Of a stretch of DNA of 55,996 bases, positions 15,159 through 24,179 are shown one piece after another. Source of the DNA: Flavobacteriales bacterium (lineage in GTDB: Bacteria > Bacteroidota > Bacteroidia > Flavobacteriales_E > Vicingaceae). The notes under the pieces are model-generated. The model did not search any database and had not been told where the DNA came from. It saw nothing but the letters and a program-made list of their open reading frames with translations. The stretch covers positions 1 through 55,996 of the forward strand of contig PALM01000027.1 in assembly GCA_002706365.1 (NCBI GenBank), written 5' to 3'. How positions within the stretch are numbered: the first letter of the stretch is position 1; each line of letters starts with the position of its first letter. The position numbers were made by a program, and so were the translations under genes.

Positions 15159-15914
15159 CTAGCAGTATCCTGCCAATTTGTAGAATAACCATCCTACCCA
15201 TTCGTGTATCAACCAGTCCCAATTCTTGAGTACATGGGCCTTTGGAGTGAATATTCGATCTGGATTGAACTCGCGTTCTTTACCAAAATAATCAACCGGA
15301 AAAGCATCTACATCAAGCCCTTGCATCTCAAAGCAAGCTTTTGATCTTGGCATATGTGCAGCTGAAGTGGACAATAAGAATGGGCCATTTAGGTCTTCCC
15401 TTTCAATGATCTCTTTACTGTAAAGGGCATTTTCATAGGTGTTGCGCGACTTAGACTCAATGAAAATGTCTTTCTCCTTTACTCCTAAACTCAAGAGATA
15501 GTCTTTTAAGTATGGCGACTCTTTTTCAGTATTCACCAATCGCCCTGAGCCACCGGCAATAATGATCTTTTCTACATTTCCATTAAAGTAGAGTGGAAGT
15601 ATGTCAAAGAGTCGGTCTGCACTAGCCTGGAATTCTAATTGAGAATACGCTTTATTATAACTACTCAATCCTCCCAAAACAATGGCTGCTGAATATTCCT
15701 TTTCGGTCTTCTGGATATCTACAGAAGGGGGTTCGTATATTCTGCTTACTTCATTGAAAATGAATTCATTGGAAAAGAAATAGAGGGTTGAGATAGCAAT
15801 GATCAAGTACTTTTTGCGAAACTTCCTTTTAAGCAATGCGATCAGCAATAGAATGATCACCCAAACCAATGGTTGTAGTAAGAAGTCGACGACTTTGGAG
15901 AGGTAGAAGAACAA
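15159..15914 (-). CDS. YdcF/ElyC-family (DUF218) membrane protein
   Basis: A 251-residue protein with two N-terminal transmembrane helices (about 13-28 and 34-50) followed by a DUF218 domain: AAIVLGGLSSYNKAY, IIIAGGSGRL, KDIFIESKSRNTYENALYSKEI and LLSTSAAHMPRSKACFEMQGL. ElyC in E. coli is linked to envelope and polyisoprenoid carrier homeostasis; the exact reaction is unsettled. It is the last gene of a minus-strand set, three bases after hemG, so it is probably co-transcribed with heme genes. That linkage may be incidental. Confidence 0.85.
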   Translation of the reverse strand: MFFYLSKVVDFLLQPLVWVIILLLIALLKRKFRKKYLIIAISTLYFFSNEFIFNEVSRIYEPPSVDIQKTEKEYSAAIVLGGLSSYNKAYSQLEFQASADRLFDILPLYFNGNVEKIIIAGGSGRLVNTEKESPYLKDYLLSLGVKEKDIFIESKSRNTYENALYSKEIIEREDLNGPFLLSTSAAHMPRSKACFEMQGLDVDAFPVDYFGKEREFNPDRIFTPKAHVLKNWDWLIHEWVGWLFYKLAGYC

Positions 15915-15917
15915 AAC

Positions 15918-17270
15918 TTAGATTTCTTTTGCTAAGATAGTGCCATTTGCAATGCAATCGCTCACAGATACTCCTTTAAAGTAGTTTCCTCCGATTTTGA
16001 AATGGGGATTTGCCTTCTGGAAATCATAGATCTCTTTCTCTATAGCTGAATATCCCAACTCATACTGAGGTATGGCTTTCTCCCATCTGTAGAGATGACT
16101 GAACACAGCTTTTCCTTCAACCAAACCAATCTCATTGATTGATCCATTTAGCAACTCTAAAATTTCGGCATCACTTTTCTTCAAGATTTCGGGCTGACGG
16201 TAACCTCCTGAAATAATAGTGAGCAATACATCATTAGTCTGCTGTTGTTGGGGAAAGAACTCAGAGTTAAATAGAATCCCCAACCAGGGCTGTGCTTCCT
16301 GCTTTCTGCTCAATAGGCCAAATGATTCTCTTTTGAATTTCCATTGATCAGCTTTAAAAGCCATATGGCTTACCACTGCAGGTACATAATTGATCTTCCC
16401 TATAGCCGAACTGAATCCTTGATCAAATTCTAATTTAGTCGCTAGAATATGAGCCGGGATAGTAGAGATGACCTTATCTACTTCAAGGATTTCTTCTTTG
16501 CCATTCGTCTCAATGCGAAATAGATACCTTTCTCCATTTCTACTGATCTTTTTTACTTCTGATTGAAGCCTATACTTGCCTTCGATCTTTGCTGCTGCAG
16601 CATCGATCATTTCAACTAAACCTCCCTTAAAACTGAAGATTTTCTGCTTTGGCATATCATATTCAGCAAGATCAGCTCGCTTTTCTTTAATGAGTTTGGG
16701 CATCCCCTTTACCACGCTACCATAACTTTCTTCGGCCTTATTGAGAAGCGGCATGGTGTATTTCAAACTCATTTTTTCTGGATCTCCGGCATAAATTCCA
16801 CTCACAAAAGGAGTGATCAAGTCTTCATAGATCTGATCTCCAAAACGCCTCTTGCTAAAATCAGCCAAGCTCTCTTCCACACTCACACTCACTCTCTTCT
16901 TAAAAGGTTCTTTAAGAATTGAGAATATGGTTGATAGACTAATCAGCTTTGATTTTAGTAGGCTTCCAAAGCTGTATGGTATAGCTTGTGGCTTCCCATT
17001 CTTCAATATAAACCTGCGCTTGATGGCCTTTGGGTTTGGTTCAATGCGTTTGTCGTAGAGTTTAAGATACTCTAAGAAAGCTTTGGTCTCAGGATGATTG
17101 ATGAGTACAGTATTCGGACCGAACTCCAAATGATAGCCATCAATATTGGCAGATTGGATCTTGCCTCCTAGACGATCCGACATCTCAATAAGCACAAAGT
17201 CTTTTCCCTGCTTATGTAATTCAATTGCGGCGGCAATAGCAGTAATTCCTCCTCCCAGAATCGCAATCAT
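15918..17270 (-). CDS. hemG: Protoporphyrinogen oxidase (HemY-type, FAD-dependent)
   Basis: The 450-residue flavoprotein oxidises protoporphyrinogen IX to protoporphyrin IX (or coproporphyrinogen III to coproporphyrin III in the alternative pathway). The N-terminal dinucleotide-binding motif is MIAILGGGITAIAAAIELH, followed by the GGKIQSANIDGYHLEFGP flavin-binding segment. The C-terminal IGGNYFKGVSVSDCIANG motif completes the FAD site. The start overlaps the hemN stop by four bases (ATGA-type coupling). Pairing with hemN supports the heme role. In Bacteroidota the protoporphyrin-dependent route is usual, but the sequence alone does not separate the two activities. Confidence 0.93.
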   Translation of the reverse strand: MIAILGGGITAIAAAIELHKQGKDFVLIEMSDRLGGKIQSANIDGYHLEFGPNTVLINHPETKAFLEYLKLYDKRIEPNPKAIKRRFILKNGKPQAIPYSFGSLLKSKLISLSTIFSILKEPFKKRVSVSVEESLADFSKRRFGDQIYEDLITPFVSGIYAGDPEKMSLKYTMPLLNKAEESYGSVVKGMPKLIKEKRADLAEYDMPKQKIFSFKGGLVEMIDAAAAKIEGKYRLQSEVKKISRNGERYLFRIETNGKEEILEVDKVISTIPAHILATKLEFDQGFSSAIGKINYVPAVVSHMAFKADQWKFKRESFGLLSRKQEAQPWLGILFNSEFFPQQQQTNDVLLTIISGGYRQPEILKKSDAEILELLNGSINEIGLVEGKAVFSHLYRWEKAIPQYELGYSAIEKEIYDFQKANPHFKIGGNYFKGVSVSDCIANGTILAKEI

Positions 17271-18628
17271 ATGGTCATGGAGAATAGTTGAGTGCTGGGC
17301 TTATTTCTCATCAGTCGGGCATCAAATGCCATGCAGATATTGCGAACAAAGGCCTTGCCCTTCTCGGTAACACGCATGCTTTGTCCATTCAATTCCAGTA
17401 GTCCGTCTTCCTCCAATTCTTCCAATCTGGCAATAGACTCATCAACAGAAGGGTGTCTTAATTCAGGACTTTCCCAAGATGTCTCGAACTGACACATGAT
17501 ATTTAGAATGTGTTTTCGAAGTACAAGATCTTCTTCATTAAGTGCGTGCCCTCTAAAGATCGGGATCTCATTGTTTTCCAGTCTGGCGTAATAATCTTCT
17601 AACTTCTTCTCGTTCTGCGCAAAGGCATACCAACTATCGCTTATGCTAGATACACCTAAACCGATCATCAATTGGGTCTTTGAAGCGGTGTATCCCATGA
17701 AGTTTCGATGTAGATCACCATTCTTCATGGATTCGAACATACTATCGCCTTTTAAAGCAAAGTGGTCCATTCCAATTTCATGATATCCGGCATCTAAAAG
17801 CATTTTATAACCCTCTTCATAGAGTTCGCGCTTTTCTTCATCCTTCGGAAGGTCTTCTTCTGAAAAACCTCTTTGTCCATTCCCTTTGATCCAAGGCACA
17901 TGAGCATAGCTATAAAAGGCAATTCTCTCCGGCATTAATTGCTTTACTTTCTCAATACTGTCTTTTACACTGCTTAAATGCTGAAATGGAAGTCCGTATA
18001 CCAGATCAAAGCTTATAGAATCAAACCCCCATTTTCTGCTCAATTCAGTAGCTTCTTCAACTCTTTCATAAGGCTGAATGCGATTGATGGCTTTCTGCAC
18101 AGCTGGATCGAAGTCCTGAACACCATAACTGGCCCTTTTAAAGCCCAATTCTGCAAACACCTTTAAGTGGTCTTCTCTAGTATTGTTTGGATGTCCCTCA
18201 AAACTAAAAGAAGGCTCTTTTGCAATCTCTGCTTTTGAAAAAATACCATCCAACATCTTCTTCAAATTCTCGGCCTTGAAGAAAGTTGGTGTTCCTCCAC
18301 CAAGGTGAAGCTCTTTGATAATTGGTTTCTCATCGAAAAGCTCTAGATAGAGATCCCATTCTTTGAGAATTGCTTCTAAATATGGACTCTCAACTTCGTG
18401 ATTCTTCGTGATTCTTTTATTGCAACCGCAGAAAGTACATAGACTTTCACAAAAAGGTAAATGCAAGTATAAGCTGATACCTTCTTCTTTATTTGAAGCT
18501 TTAAAAGACCTTTTTACAGAATCTGTCCAGATCTGATATTCAATTCCGCTGTCATCCCAATATGGAACAGTAGGGTAAGAGGTATACCTGGGACCCGGAA
18601 TATTGTATTTGGAAATGAGTGATTGCAC
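17267..18628 (-). CDS. hemN: Oxygen-independent coproporphyrinogen III oxidase
   Basis: A 453-residue radical-SAM enzyme that decarboxylates coproporphyrinogen III without oxygen. Motifs: N-terminal KYNIPGPRYTSYPTVPYW, the iron-sulfur cluster motif CESLCTFC (Cys 60, 64, 67) followed by GCN, the ELHLGGGTPTFF loop, and the HemN C-terminal domain (GHALNEEDLVLRKHILNIMC). The start codon is GTG at 18628, placed only four bases after a TACTTTTG -7 box, so the transcript may be leaderless. It overlaps hemG by four bases. A perfect inverted repeat just upstream may be an operator. Confidence 0.96.
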   Translation of the reverse strand: MQSLISKYNIPGPRYTSYPTVPYWDDSGIEYQIWTDSVKRSFKASNKEEGISLYLHLPFCESLCTFCGCNKRITKNHEVESPYLEAILKEWDLYLELFDEKPIIKELHLGGGTPTFFKAENLKKMLDGIFSKAEIAKEPSFSFEGHPNNTREDHLKVFAELGFKRASYGVQDFDPAVQKAINRIQPYERVEEATELSRKWGFDSISFDLVYGLPFQHLSSVKDSIEKVKQLMPERIAFYSYAHVPWIKGNGQRGFSEEDLPKDEEKRELYEEGYKMLLDAGYHEIGMDHFALKGDSMFESMKNGDLHRNFMGYTASKTQLMIGLGVSSISDSWYAFAQNEKKLEDYYARLENNEIPIFRGHALNEEDLVLRKHILNIMCQFETSWESPELRHPSVDESIARLEELEEDGLLELNGQSMRVTEKGKAFVRNICMAFDARLMRNKPSTQLFSMTI

Positions 18629-18632
18629 GCTG

Positions 18633-18661
18633 CAAAAGTAAGCAGAATGAGCGCATTCTGC
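18633..18661 (-). promoter_or_regulatory. hemN promoter with overlapping inverted repeat
   Basis: On the minus strand, TACTTTTG (18640-18633) fits the -7 consensus. Immediately upstream lies a perfect inverted repeat GCAGAATG-AGCG-CATTCTGC (18642-18661, 8-bp arms), covering the spacer and -33 region. This is the position of a repressor or activator site. It is not an FNR box (TTGAT-N4-ATCAA). Confidence 0.5.
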
Positions 18662-18742
18662 AGGGGTAAAGGTCTTCTTTATAAGCGCTAAATTCTCTAT
18701 CTAAATTGCTGATATGTAGAAATCTATATTATTTTGTAATTT

Positions 18743-19531
18743 GTGGAAGTGAAACTGGAAGCGGCCAAAACATTCGAAAGTAGGATATCTCATATTTCTG
18801 CTTTACCCAATGGAATCATTAGGGTGGAAATGAAGAATGATATTCAATTGACTCCTGAAGACCTGGATGAGAACATGAAGTTCTATAAAGAGATCCTAGG
18901 GAATAAAGAGAGCGGATTATTTCTGCTGGTCTTTGCAAGGGAGGGGAGTAGTTCAAAAGAGGCCAGAGAGAAGTTTGCAAGTCCTGAAAGGGCAGCTATT
19001 AAAAAGGCAGAAGCTCTGGTGATTTCTACCATGAGTCATAGGATCGAATCAAATTTCTACAAGAACTTCTTCGATCCAAAACATCCTGTCCGCTTGTTCG
19101 ATACAGAAGAGAAAGCCACAAAATGGTTATTGAGCTTTGAGGATGAATCCAAGCAGGGTAATTATGAAACCTCCATTGCTTACATAAAGCATATTGAGGA
19201 TGACATTTTGAGAATAGAAGTGAAACAGAATGTGGAGATCAATGAACAAGGGCTCAAAGAGAACCTCGCCATTTATCAAAAGACCATACCAAATGGAGGC
19301 TATCTGATCTCGATCTTCTCTGAATTCAATACCGCTAGTCCGGATGCTAAACCCGCCTTTGAATCACCCAATCGAACCGGACTAAAAAAAGGAGAAGCAT
19401 TCGTTGTAAGCGGATTATCCAATAGAATAGAATTGGAATACTACATTAAAAAGACCAAGCAGATGTATCCAACAGAGGTCTTTGAAGACGAAGTTTCGGC
19501 TTTGAACTGGATCAGAGAAATACGGGAATAA
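18743..19531 (+). CDS. Tandem-duplicated DUF7793-like (STAS/SpoIIAA-like) protein
   Basis: A 262-residue soluble protein made of two ~125-residue copies of one domain. The copies share FASPERAAIKKAEALVIS / FESPNRTGLKKGEAFVVS, then MSHRIESNFY / LSNRIELEYY, and a closing LFDTEEKATKWL / VFEDEVSALNWI. This pattern resembles the DUF7793 group of Bacteroidota proteins, usually single-domain. No catalytic motif is apparent. The start is taken as GTG at 18743; another GTG lies two codons later, and TAATTTG directly abuts the first GTG, so the exact start is uncertain. Divergent from hemN. Confidence 0.75.
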   Translation: MEVKLEAAKTFESRISHISALPNGIIRVEMKNDIQLTPEDLDENMKFYKEILGNKESGLFLLVFAREGSSSKEAREKFASPERAAIKKAEALVISTMSHRIESNFYKNFFDPKHPVRLFDTEEKATKWLLSFEDESKQGNYETSIAYIKHIEDDILRIEVKQNVEINEQGLKENLAIYQKTIPNGGYLISIFSEFNTASPDAKPAFESPNRTGLKKGEAFVVSGLSNRIELEYYIKKTKQMYPTEVFEDEVSALNWIREIRE

Positions 19532-19536
19532 GAGGC

Positions 19537-20742
19537 TTAAACTGTCGCTTCTACCTTTTGATATTCTTTGATGCCAATTTCAAGGCATTCTAAGGCTACT
19601 TTCAGTTTATCCTGACTAAGCACATAGGCCAATCTCACTTCCTGCTTACCTTTTCCTTTGGTTGAGTAGAATCCACTGGCCGGTGCCATCATTATAGTTT
19701 GGCCCTTATGCTCGAATTCTTCCAACATCCATCTGCAGAAATCATCAGAATCTTCAACCGGTAGCTTAGCTACAGCATAGAATGCGCCGCCTGGTTTTGG
19801 GCAAAAAACACCTTCAATTTCATTTAATCCATCTACCAATAGATCCCTTCTTTGCACATACTCAGCACTTACTTCTTCAAAATAAGTTGAAGGAGTCTTC
19901 AAAGCAGCTTCAGAGGCAATTTGGCCTAGTGATGGAGGACTTAATCTTGCTTGGGCCAACTTCATAATGGTGTTGATCACATCCATATTTCTGCATACCA
20001 AAGCGCCAATTCTTACGCCACACATGCTGTATCTCTTAGAAACCGAGTCTACTACTAATACGCGGTCTTCAATGCCCTTAAGATTCAATAATGAGATATG
20101 CTCTCTTCCATCATAACAGAATTCGCGATAAACCTCATCGGCAAATAGGTATAGATCGTGCTTTTCTACGATCTGCTTTAACTTATCAAGCTCTTCCTGA
20201 GTATATAGGTAACCTGTAGGATTTCCAGGATTACAGATAAGAATACCCTTGGTCTTTTCGCTAATTGCAGCTTCAAAATCTTCGATCGGTGGAAGGGCAA
20301 ATCCTTCTTCAATATTCGAATTAATTGGAACTACATTAACCCCAGTACTCTCTGCAAATCCATTATAGTTTGCATAGAAGGGTTCTGGAATGATCACCTC
20401 ATCACCTGGATTGAAACAAGCTGTAAAAGCAAATGAAAGGGCTTCAGAACCACCCGTGGTGACAAGTATATTCTCGAAGCTAATGCCCGGACTAACTTTA
20501 CTATAGTATTCAGCTAGACCTTTTCTGTAAGATTCGTTTCCGGCTGAATGACTGTATTCAATAACCGGCATATTTATATTCTTAACCGCTTCAATAGCGA
20601 TCTCAGGAGTTTTGATATCGGGCTGACCAATATTCAAATGGATTACTTCAACTCCTTTTGCTTTTGCCTTCTCTGCGAAGGGAACTAGTTTTCTTATAGG
20701 TGATTCCGGCATATGAATGCCTCTGTCGGATAGTTTAGGCAT
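19537..20742 (-). CDS. PLP-dependent aminotransferase, class I/II (aspartate aminotransferase-like)
   Basis: A 401-residue fold-type I aminotransferase. Landmarks: NIGQPDIKTP near the N-terminus, TTGGSEAL, the ICNPGNPTGYLYT motif, FADEVYREF, and the PLP lysine in VDSVSKRYSMCGVRIG (Lys near 236). The C-terminus has RLAYVLS with the substrate-binding Arg. Bacteroidota homologues are annotated as aspartate or broad-specificity aminotransferases; the amino donor cannot be fixed from sequence. TACATTTG on the minus strand (20793-20786) is a candidate -7 box about 45 bases upstream of the ATG. Confidence 0.92.
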   Translation of the reverse strand: MPKLSDRGIHMPESPIRKLVPFAEKAKAKGVEVIHLNIGQPDIKTPEIAIEAVKNINMPVIEYSHSAGNESYRKGLAEYYSKVSPGISFENILVTTGGSEALSFAFTACFNPGDEVIIPEPFYANYNGFAESTGVNVVPINSNIEEGFALPPIEDFEAAISEKTKGILICNPGNPTGYLYTQEELDKLKQIVEKHDLYLFADEVYREFCYDGREHISLLNLKGIEDRVLVVDSVSKRYSMCGVRIGALVCRNMDVINTIMKLAQARLSPPSLGQIASEAALKTPSTYFEEVSAEYVQRRDLLVDGLNEIEGVFCPKPGGAFYAVAKLPVEDSDDFCRWMLEEFEHKGQTIMMAPASGFYSTKGKGKQEVRLAYVLSQDKLKVALECLEIGIKEYQKVEATV

Positions 20743-20812
20743 GGCTCGCTAATTTTTGCAAATTTCTATCTATAAAATGGATTTTCAAATGTAGATGTTC
20801 AATTCATTGCAT

Positions 20813-20845
20813 AAAAAAACCCTCTGAGCTGAGTCAGAGGGCTTT
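20813..20845 (-). terminator. Terminator of the DUF1573 gene
   Basis: On the minus strand CCCTCTGA-CTCAGC-TCAGAGGG (8-bp stem) is followed by a T-run, about 20 bases beyond the stop codon of the DUF1573 gene. Confidence 0.8.
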
Positions 20846-20863
20846 TCTGTATGTTTTTTACTT

Positions 20864-21313
20864 CTATTGAGCTACAGGAGCCATTTCAGAAGCTTCCTTT
20901 TCAGGAGATGTTTGCTTTTCGATCACATTTCCCTTGATGCGAAGTACAATAGTACCTTCAGTTGCATTGGAAGTAACCGTTACCGACTTATTGATCGGTC
21001 CTAAACGATTAGTTGCATATTTTACTTTGATCTCACCACTTTCTCCTGGATTGATCGGTTTTTTTGGCCAAGTAGGAACAGTACATCCACAAGAACCTCT
21101 AGCATTAGAGATGATCAAAGGTTGGTTTCCTGTGTTTGTGAATTTGAAGGTTCTCACTCCATCTGCATTCTGATTGATCGTACCGTAGTCGATCACTTCA
21201 GTTTCAAATGTCATTTCTGCTCCTCCAGCAGTTTCTACTTTAGCATCTTCTTGTGCAACAGCAGCCGTTAAGCCGATTGTCAAGAATGCCAAGATCATAC
21301 TTAGTCGTTTCAT
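20864..21313 (-). CDS. Exported DUF1573-domain protein
   Basis: A 149-residue protein with a signal peptide (about 1-20, cleavage near AVAQ) and an Ig-like DUF1573 domain: IDYGTINQNADGVRTFKFTN, the signature SNARGSCGCTVPTWP and INPGESGEIKVKY. These small beta-sandwich proteins are abundant in Bacteroidota envelopes; the GSCGC cysteines are conserved but no activity is established. It ends with an acidic, Ser/Pro-rich tail. TAGTTTTG (minus strand, 21362-21355) is a possible -7 box. Monocistronic, with its own terminator. Confidence 0.9.
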   Translation of the reverse strand: MKRLSMILAFLTIGLTAAVAQEDAKVETAGGAEMTFETEVIDYGTINQNADGVRTFKFTNTGNQPLIISNARGSCGCTVPTWPKKPINPGESGEIKVKYATNRLGPINKSVTVTSNATEGTIVLRIKGNVIEKQTSPEKEASEMAPVAQ

Positions 21314-21474
21314 GTTTTTGAATTTTATTAAGCGTTGCTTTGGTATTGATGAACCAAAACTAAGGCTTTATTTAAGCTTGTTGATTTGTTTAACACTATA
21401 TTAACAAAATCTGTTCCGCACTATTATCCATTTATTTCTCTGCTGCTTTTCTCGTCTAAGATTTAGGCATTGGT

Positions 21475-21482
21475 TAACTTTG
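21475..21482 (+). promoter_or_regulatory. Putative -7 box of valS
   Basis: TAACTTTG matches TAnnTTTG and ends 13 bases before the ATG; the expected TTG -33 is not clear. Confidence 0.4.
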
Positions 21483-21495
21483 TGCCCTTTAATAA

Positions 21496-24123
21496 ATGAG
21501 CATGGATATTCCCAAGAGTTACGAGGCCGGAAAGGCAGAGAGTAAATGGTATGAATACTGGCAGAATCGAGGCTATTTTCATTCTGAGCCGGATGAGCGT
21601 GAGCCTTATACAATCGTCATTCCTCCTCCTAATGTCACTGGTGTTCTGCACATGGGACATATGCTGAATAACACTATTCAGGATGTTCTTATTCGTCGTG
21701 CTCGATTATTAGGTAAGAACGCTTGTTGGGTGCCTGGTACAGATCATGCCTCTATCGCTACTGAAGCCAAAGTAGTTCAAAAATTGAAGTCGGAAGGCAT
21801 CGATAAACGCGATATCGGTCGTGAAGAGTTCTTAAAACACGCTTGGGAATGGACCGAAAAGTACGGTGGTACTATTTTCAAGCAATTGAAGCGCTTAGGT
21901 GCTTCTTGTGATTGGGAGAGAGAGCGCTTTACGATGGAAGATGATCTTTCCGATGCAGTTAAGGAAGTATTTATCGATCTGTATCGCAAAGGACATATAT
22001 ACAGAGGTGTGCGCATGGTGAATTGGGATCCTGATGCCCAAACAGCCCTTTCTGATGAAGAAGTGATTCACAAGGAAGTTAATTCTAAGCTCTACTATCT
22101 AGATTACAAATTGGAAGATGGTAGCGGCATTATAACCATTGCCACTACTAGACCGGAAACCATTCTTGGTGATACCGGAATTTGTGTGAATCCGAATGAT
22201 GAACGCTATAAAGATCTAATTGGCAAAAAGGCTATAGTTCCACTTATCGATCGTCCGGTGCCAATTGTGGCCGACGATTATGTGGATCCTGAATTTGGTA
22301 CAGGTTGCTTGAAAGTAACTCCTGCTCACGATATCAACGACTACGAAATTGGCCTGCGTCATAATTTGGAAAGTATCGATGTTTTCAATGATGATGGAAC
22401 CCTTTCTGAGGCTGCCCAGCTTTATGTGGGAAGGGATCGCTTTGAGGTGAGAGATGCAATTAACGAAGAGTTGAAGGAGAAAGGTTTCCTTCAAAAAGTA
22501 GAGCATTTGAACAATAAAGTCGGTTTTTCTGAGCGCACCAATGCGGTAATTGAGCCGAAACTCTCACTTCAGTGGTTCTTGGATATGAAAGAGATGGCCA
22601 AGCCCGCTCTTGATAAGGTTATGGATGATAGTATTCAATTTCATCCGGCTAATACCAAGAACACCTATCGCCATTGGATGGAGAATATCAAGGATTGGTG
22701 TATCTCTCGTCAGCTTTGGTGGGGACATCGAATTCCGGCATATTACTATGGCAAAGGCACAAAAGACTATGTAATTGCAGATGGTGTTGAAGATGCATTA
22801 AAGCTTGCAAAAGAGAAGTCGGGAAATCAATCCTTAACCGCTGCAGATATCCGTCAGGATGAAGATGTATTGGATACCTGGTTCTCTTCTTGGCTGTGGC
22901 CGATTTCTGTATTTGATGGATTCAAGGATCCGGAGAATAAGGAGATCCAATATTATTATCCAACGAACGATTTGGTTACCGCTCCGGAGATCATGTTCTT
23001 CTGGGTGGCCAGAATGATCATGGCCGGATATGAATATTTGGATGATCAGCCTTTCAAGAATGTATACTACACTGGAATTGTAAGGGATAAAGAAGGTAGA
23101 AAGATGAGCAAGTCGCTCGGAAATTCACCTGACCCAATCGAATTGATAGAGAAGTACGGTGCAGATGGAGTAAGAGTGGGTATGCTTTTCAGTTCTCCAG
23201 CGGGTAACGACTTGCTTTTTGATGAGAGTTTGTGCGAGCAGGGAAGGAACTTTAGCAATAAGATCTGGAATGCTTTTAGATTGATCAAGAGTTGGGAGAT
23301 CGACGAGAATAAAGCGGAGACAGAAACTGAAATTCAGGCGAATCAATGGTTCAATGATGTACTTTCAGAGAAATTGGAAGAGATCAATCAGAACTACGAT
23401 AAGTTTAGGATCTCAGATGTGTTGATGTCGACCTATAAATTGATCTGGGATGAATTCTGTTCTTGGTATCTTGAAATGATCAAACCGGCTTTCGGCGAGA
23501 AGATGTCGGCAACCACTTATGCCAATTGTATCTCAATCTTAGAAGATTTATTGCGAATCCTTCATCCTTTCATGCCTTTTATCTCAGAAGAGATCTGGCA
23601 TCTGATCAAAGAGAGAGGAGAGGATGAATGTTTGATCATCGATCGTTGGCCAGAAAAAGACAAATTCCCTTCTTCAAAGAAAGATTTTAAAGGCATGAAG
23701 GATTGGGTGATTGCTTTGCGCAAGATCCGCAAAGACAAGCAGATCCCATTTAAGGAAGCTATGGAATTGAAGCTAATAGATCCTAAAGGCAAGGGCGACT
23801 TCGATCATCTGGTGATGAAGCTTTGCAACCTAAGCACTCTTGAAAGAGTGGATGAGAAAGTTGAGAATAGCTTGAGCTTCGTGATCTCTGATAAAGAGTT
23901 CTTTATTCCCGCGGGTGACAATGTGGATGTAGAGCAAGAAAAAGCGAGGATACAAGAAGAGATCGCCTATCAGGAAGGCTTTCTGAAGTCGGTTCAAAAG
24001 AAACTAGCCAACGATTCATTTGTAAAGAATGCGCCAGAACAGGTGGTATCTATGGAGAAGAAGAAAGAAAGCGATGCCCAAACAAAGCTGGATCTGCTGA
24101 AAAAGCAATTAGCTGCTTTATAG
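21496..24123 (+). CDS. valS: Valyl-tRNA synthetase
   Basis: The 875-residue class I aminoacyl-tRNA synthetase that charges tRNA-Val. The HIGH motif appears as HMGH (about 52-55) within PPPNVTGVLHMGHMLNNT. The CP1 editing domain contains TTRPETILGDTG and the KVTPAHDINDYEIG segment, and the KMSKS motif is at 536-540 (GRKMSKSLGNSPDP). The C-terminal coiled-coil tRNA-binding arm is visible from EQEKARIQEEIAYQEG to the end. Length is typical. The ATG at 21496 gives MSMDIPKSYEAGKAESKWYE, the expected family start; a second Met two codons later is equally possible. Single gene. Confidence 0.97.
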   Translation: MSMDIPKSYEAGKAESKWYEYWQNRGYFHSEPDEREPYTIVIPPPNVTGVLHMGHMLNNTIQDVLIRRARLLGKNACWVPGTDHASIATEAKVVQKLKSEGIDKRDIGREEFLKHAWEWTEKYGGTIFKQLKRLGASCDWERERFTMEDDLSDAVKEVFIDLYRKGHIYRGVRMVNWDPDAQTALSDEEVIHKEVNSKLYYLDYKLEDGSGIITIATTRPETILGDTGICVNPNDERYKDLIGKKAIVPLIDRPVPIVADDYVDPEFGTGCLKVTPAHDINDYEIGLRHNLESIDVFNDDGTLSEAAQLYVGRDRFEVRDAINEELKEKGFLQKVEHLNNKVGFSERTNAVIEPKLSLQWFLDMKEMAKPALDKVMDDSIQFHPANTKNTYRHWMENIKDWCISRQLWWGHRIPAYYYGKGTKDYVIADGVEDALKLAKEKSGNQSLTAADIRQDEDVLDTWFSSWLWPISVFDGFKDPENKEIQYYYPTNDLVTAPEIMFFWVARMIMAGYEYLDDQPFKNVYYTGIVRDKEGRKMSKSLGNSPDPIELIEKYGADGVRVGMLFSSPAGNDLLFDESLCEQGRNFSNKIWNAFRLIKSWEIDENKAETETEIQANQWFNDVLSEKLEEINQNYDKFRISDVLMSTYKLIWDEFCSWYLEMIKPAFGEKMSATTYANCISILEDLLRILHPFMPFISEEIWHLIKERGEDECLIIDRWPEKDKFPSSKKDFKGMKDWVIALRKIRKDKQIPFKEAMELKLIDPKGKGDFDHLVMKLCNLSTLERVDEKVENSLSFVISDKEFFIPAGDNVDVEQEKARIQEEIAYQEGFLKSVQKKLANDSFVKNAPEQVVSMEKKKESDAQTKLDLLKKQLAAL

Positions 24124-24179
24124 TATATTAAGTGCAAAGCTTAACTTTCACTTAAGAATTATCGACTTTCTTCGCACCT

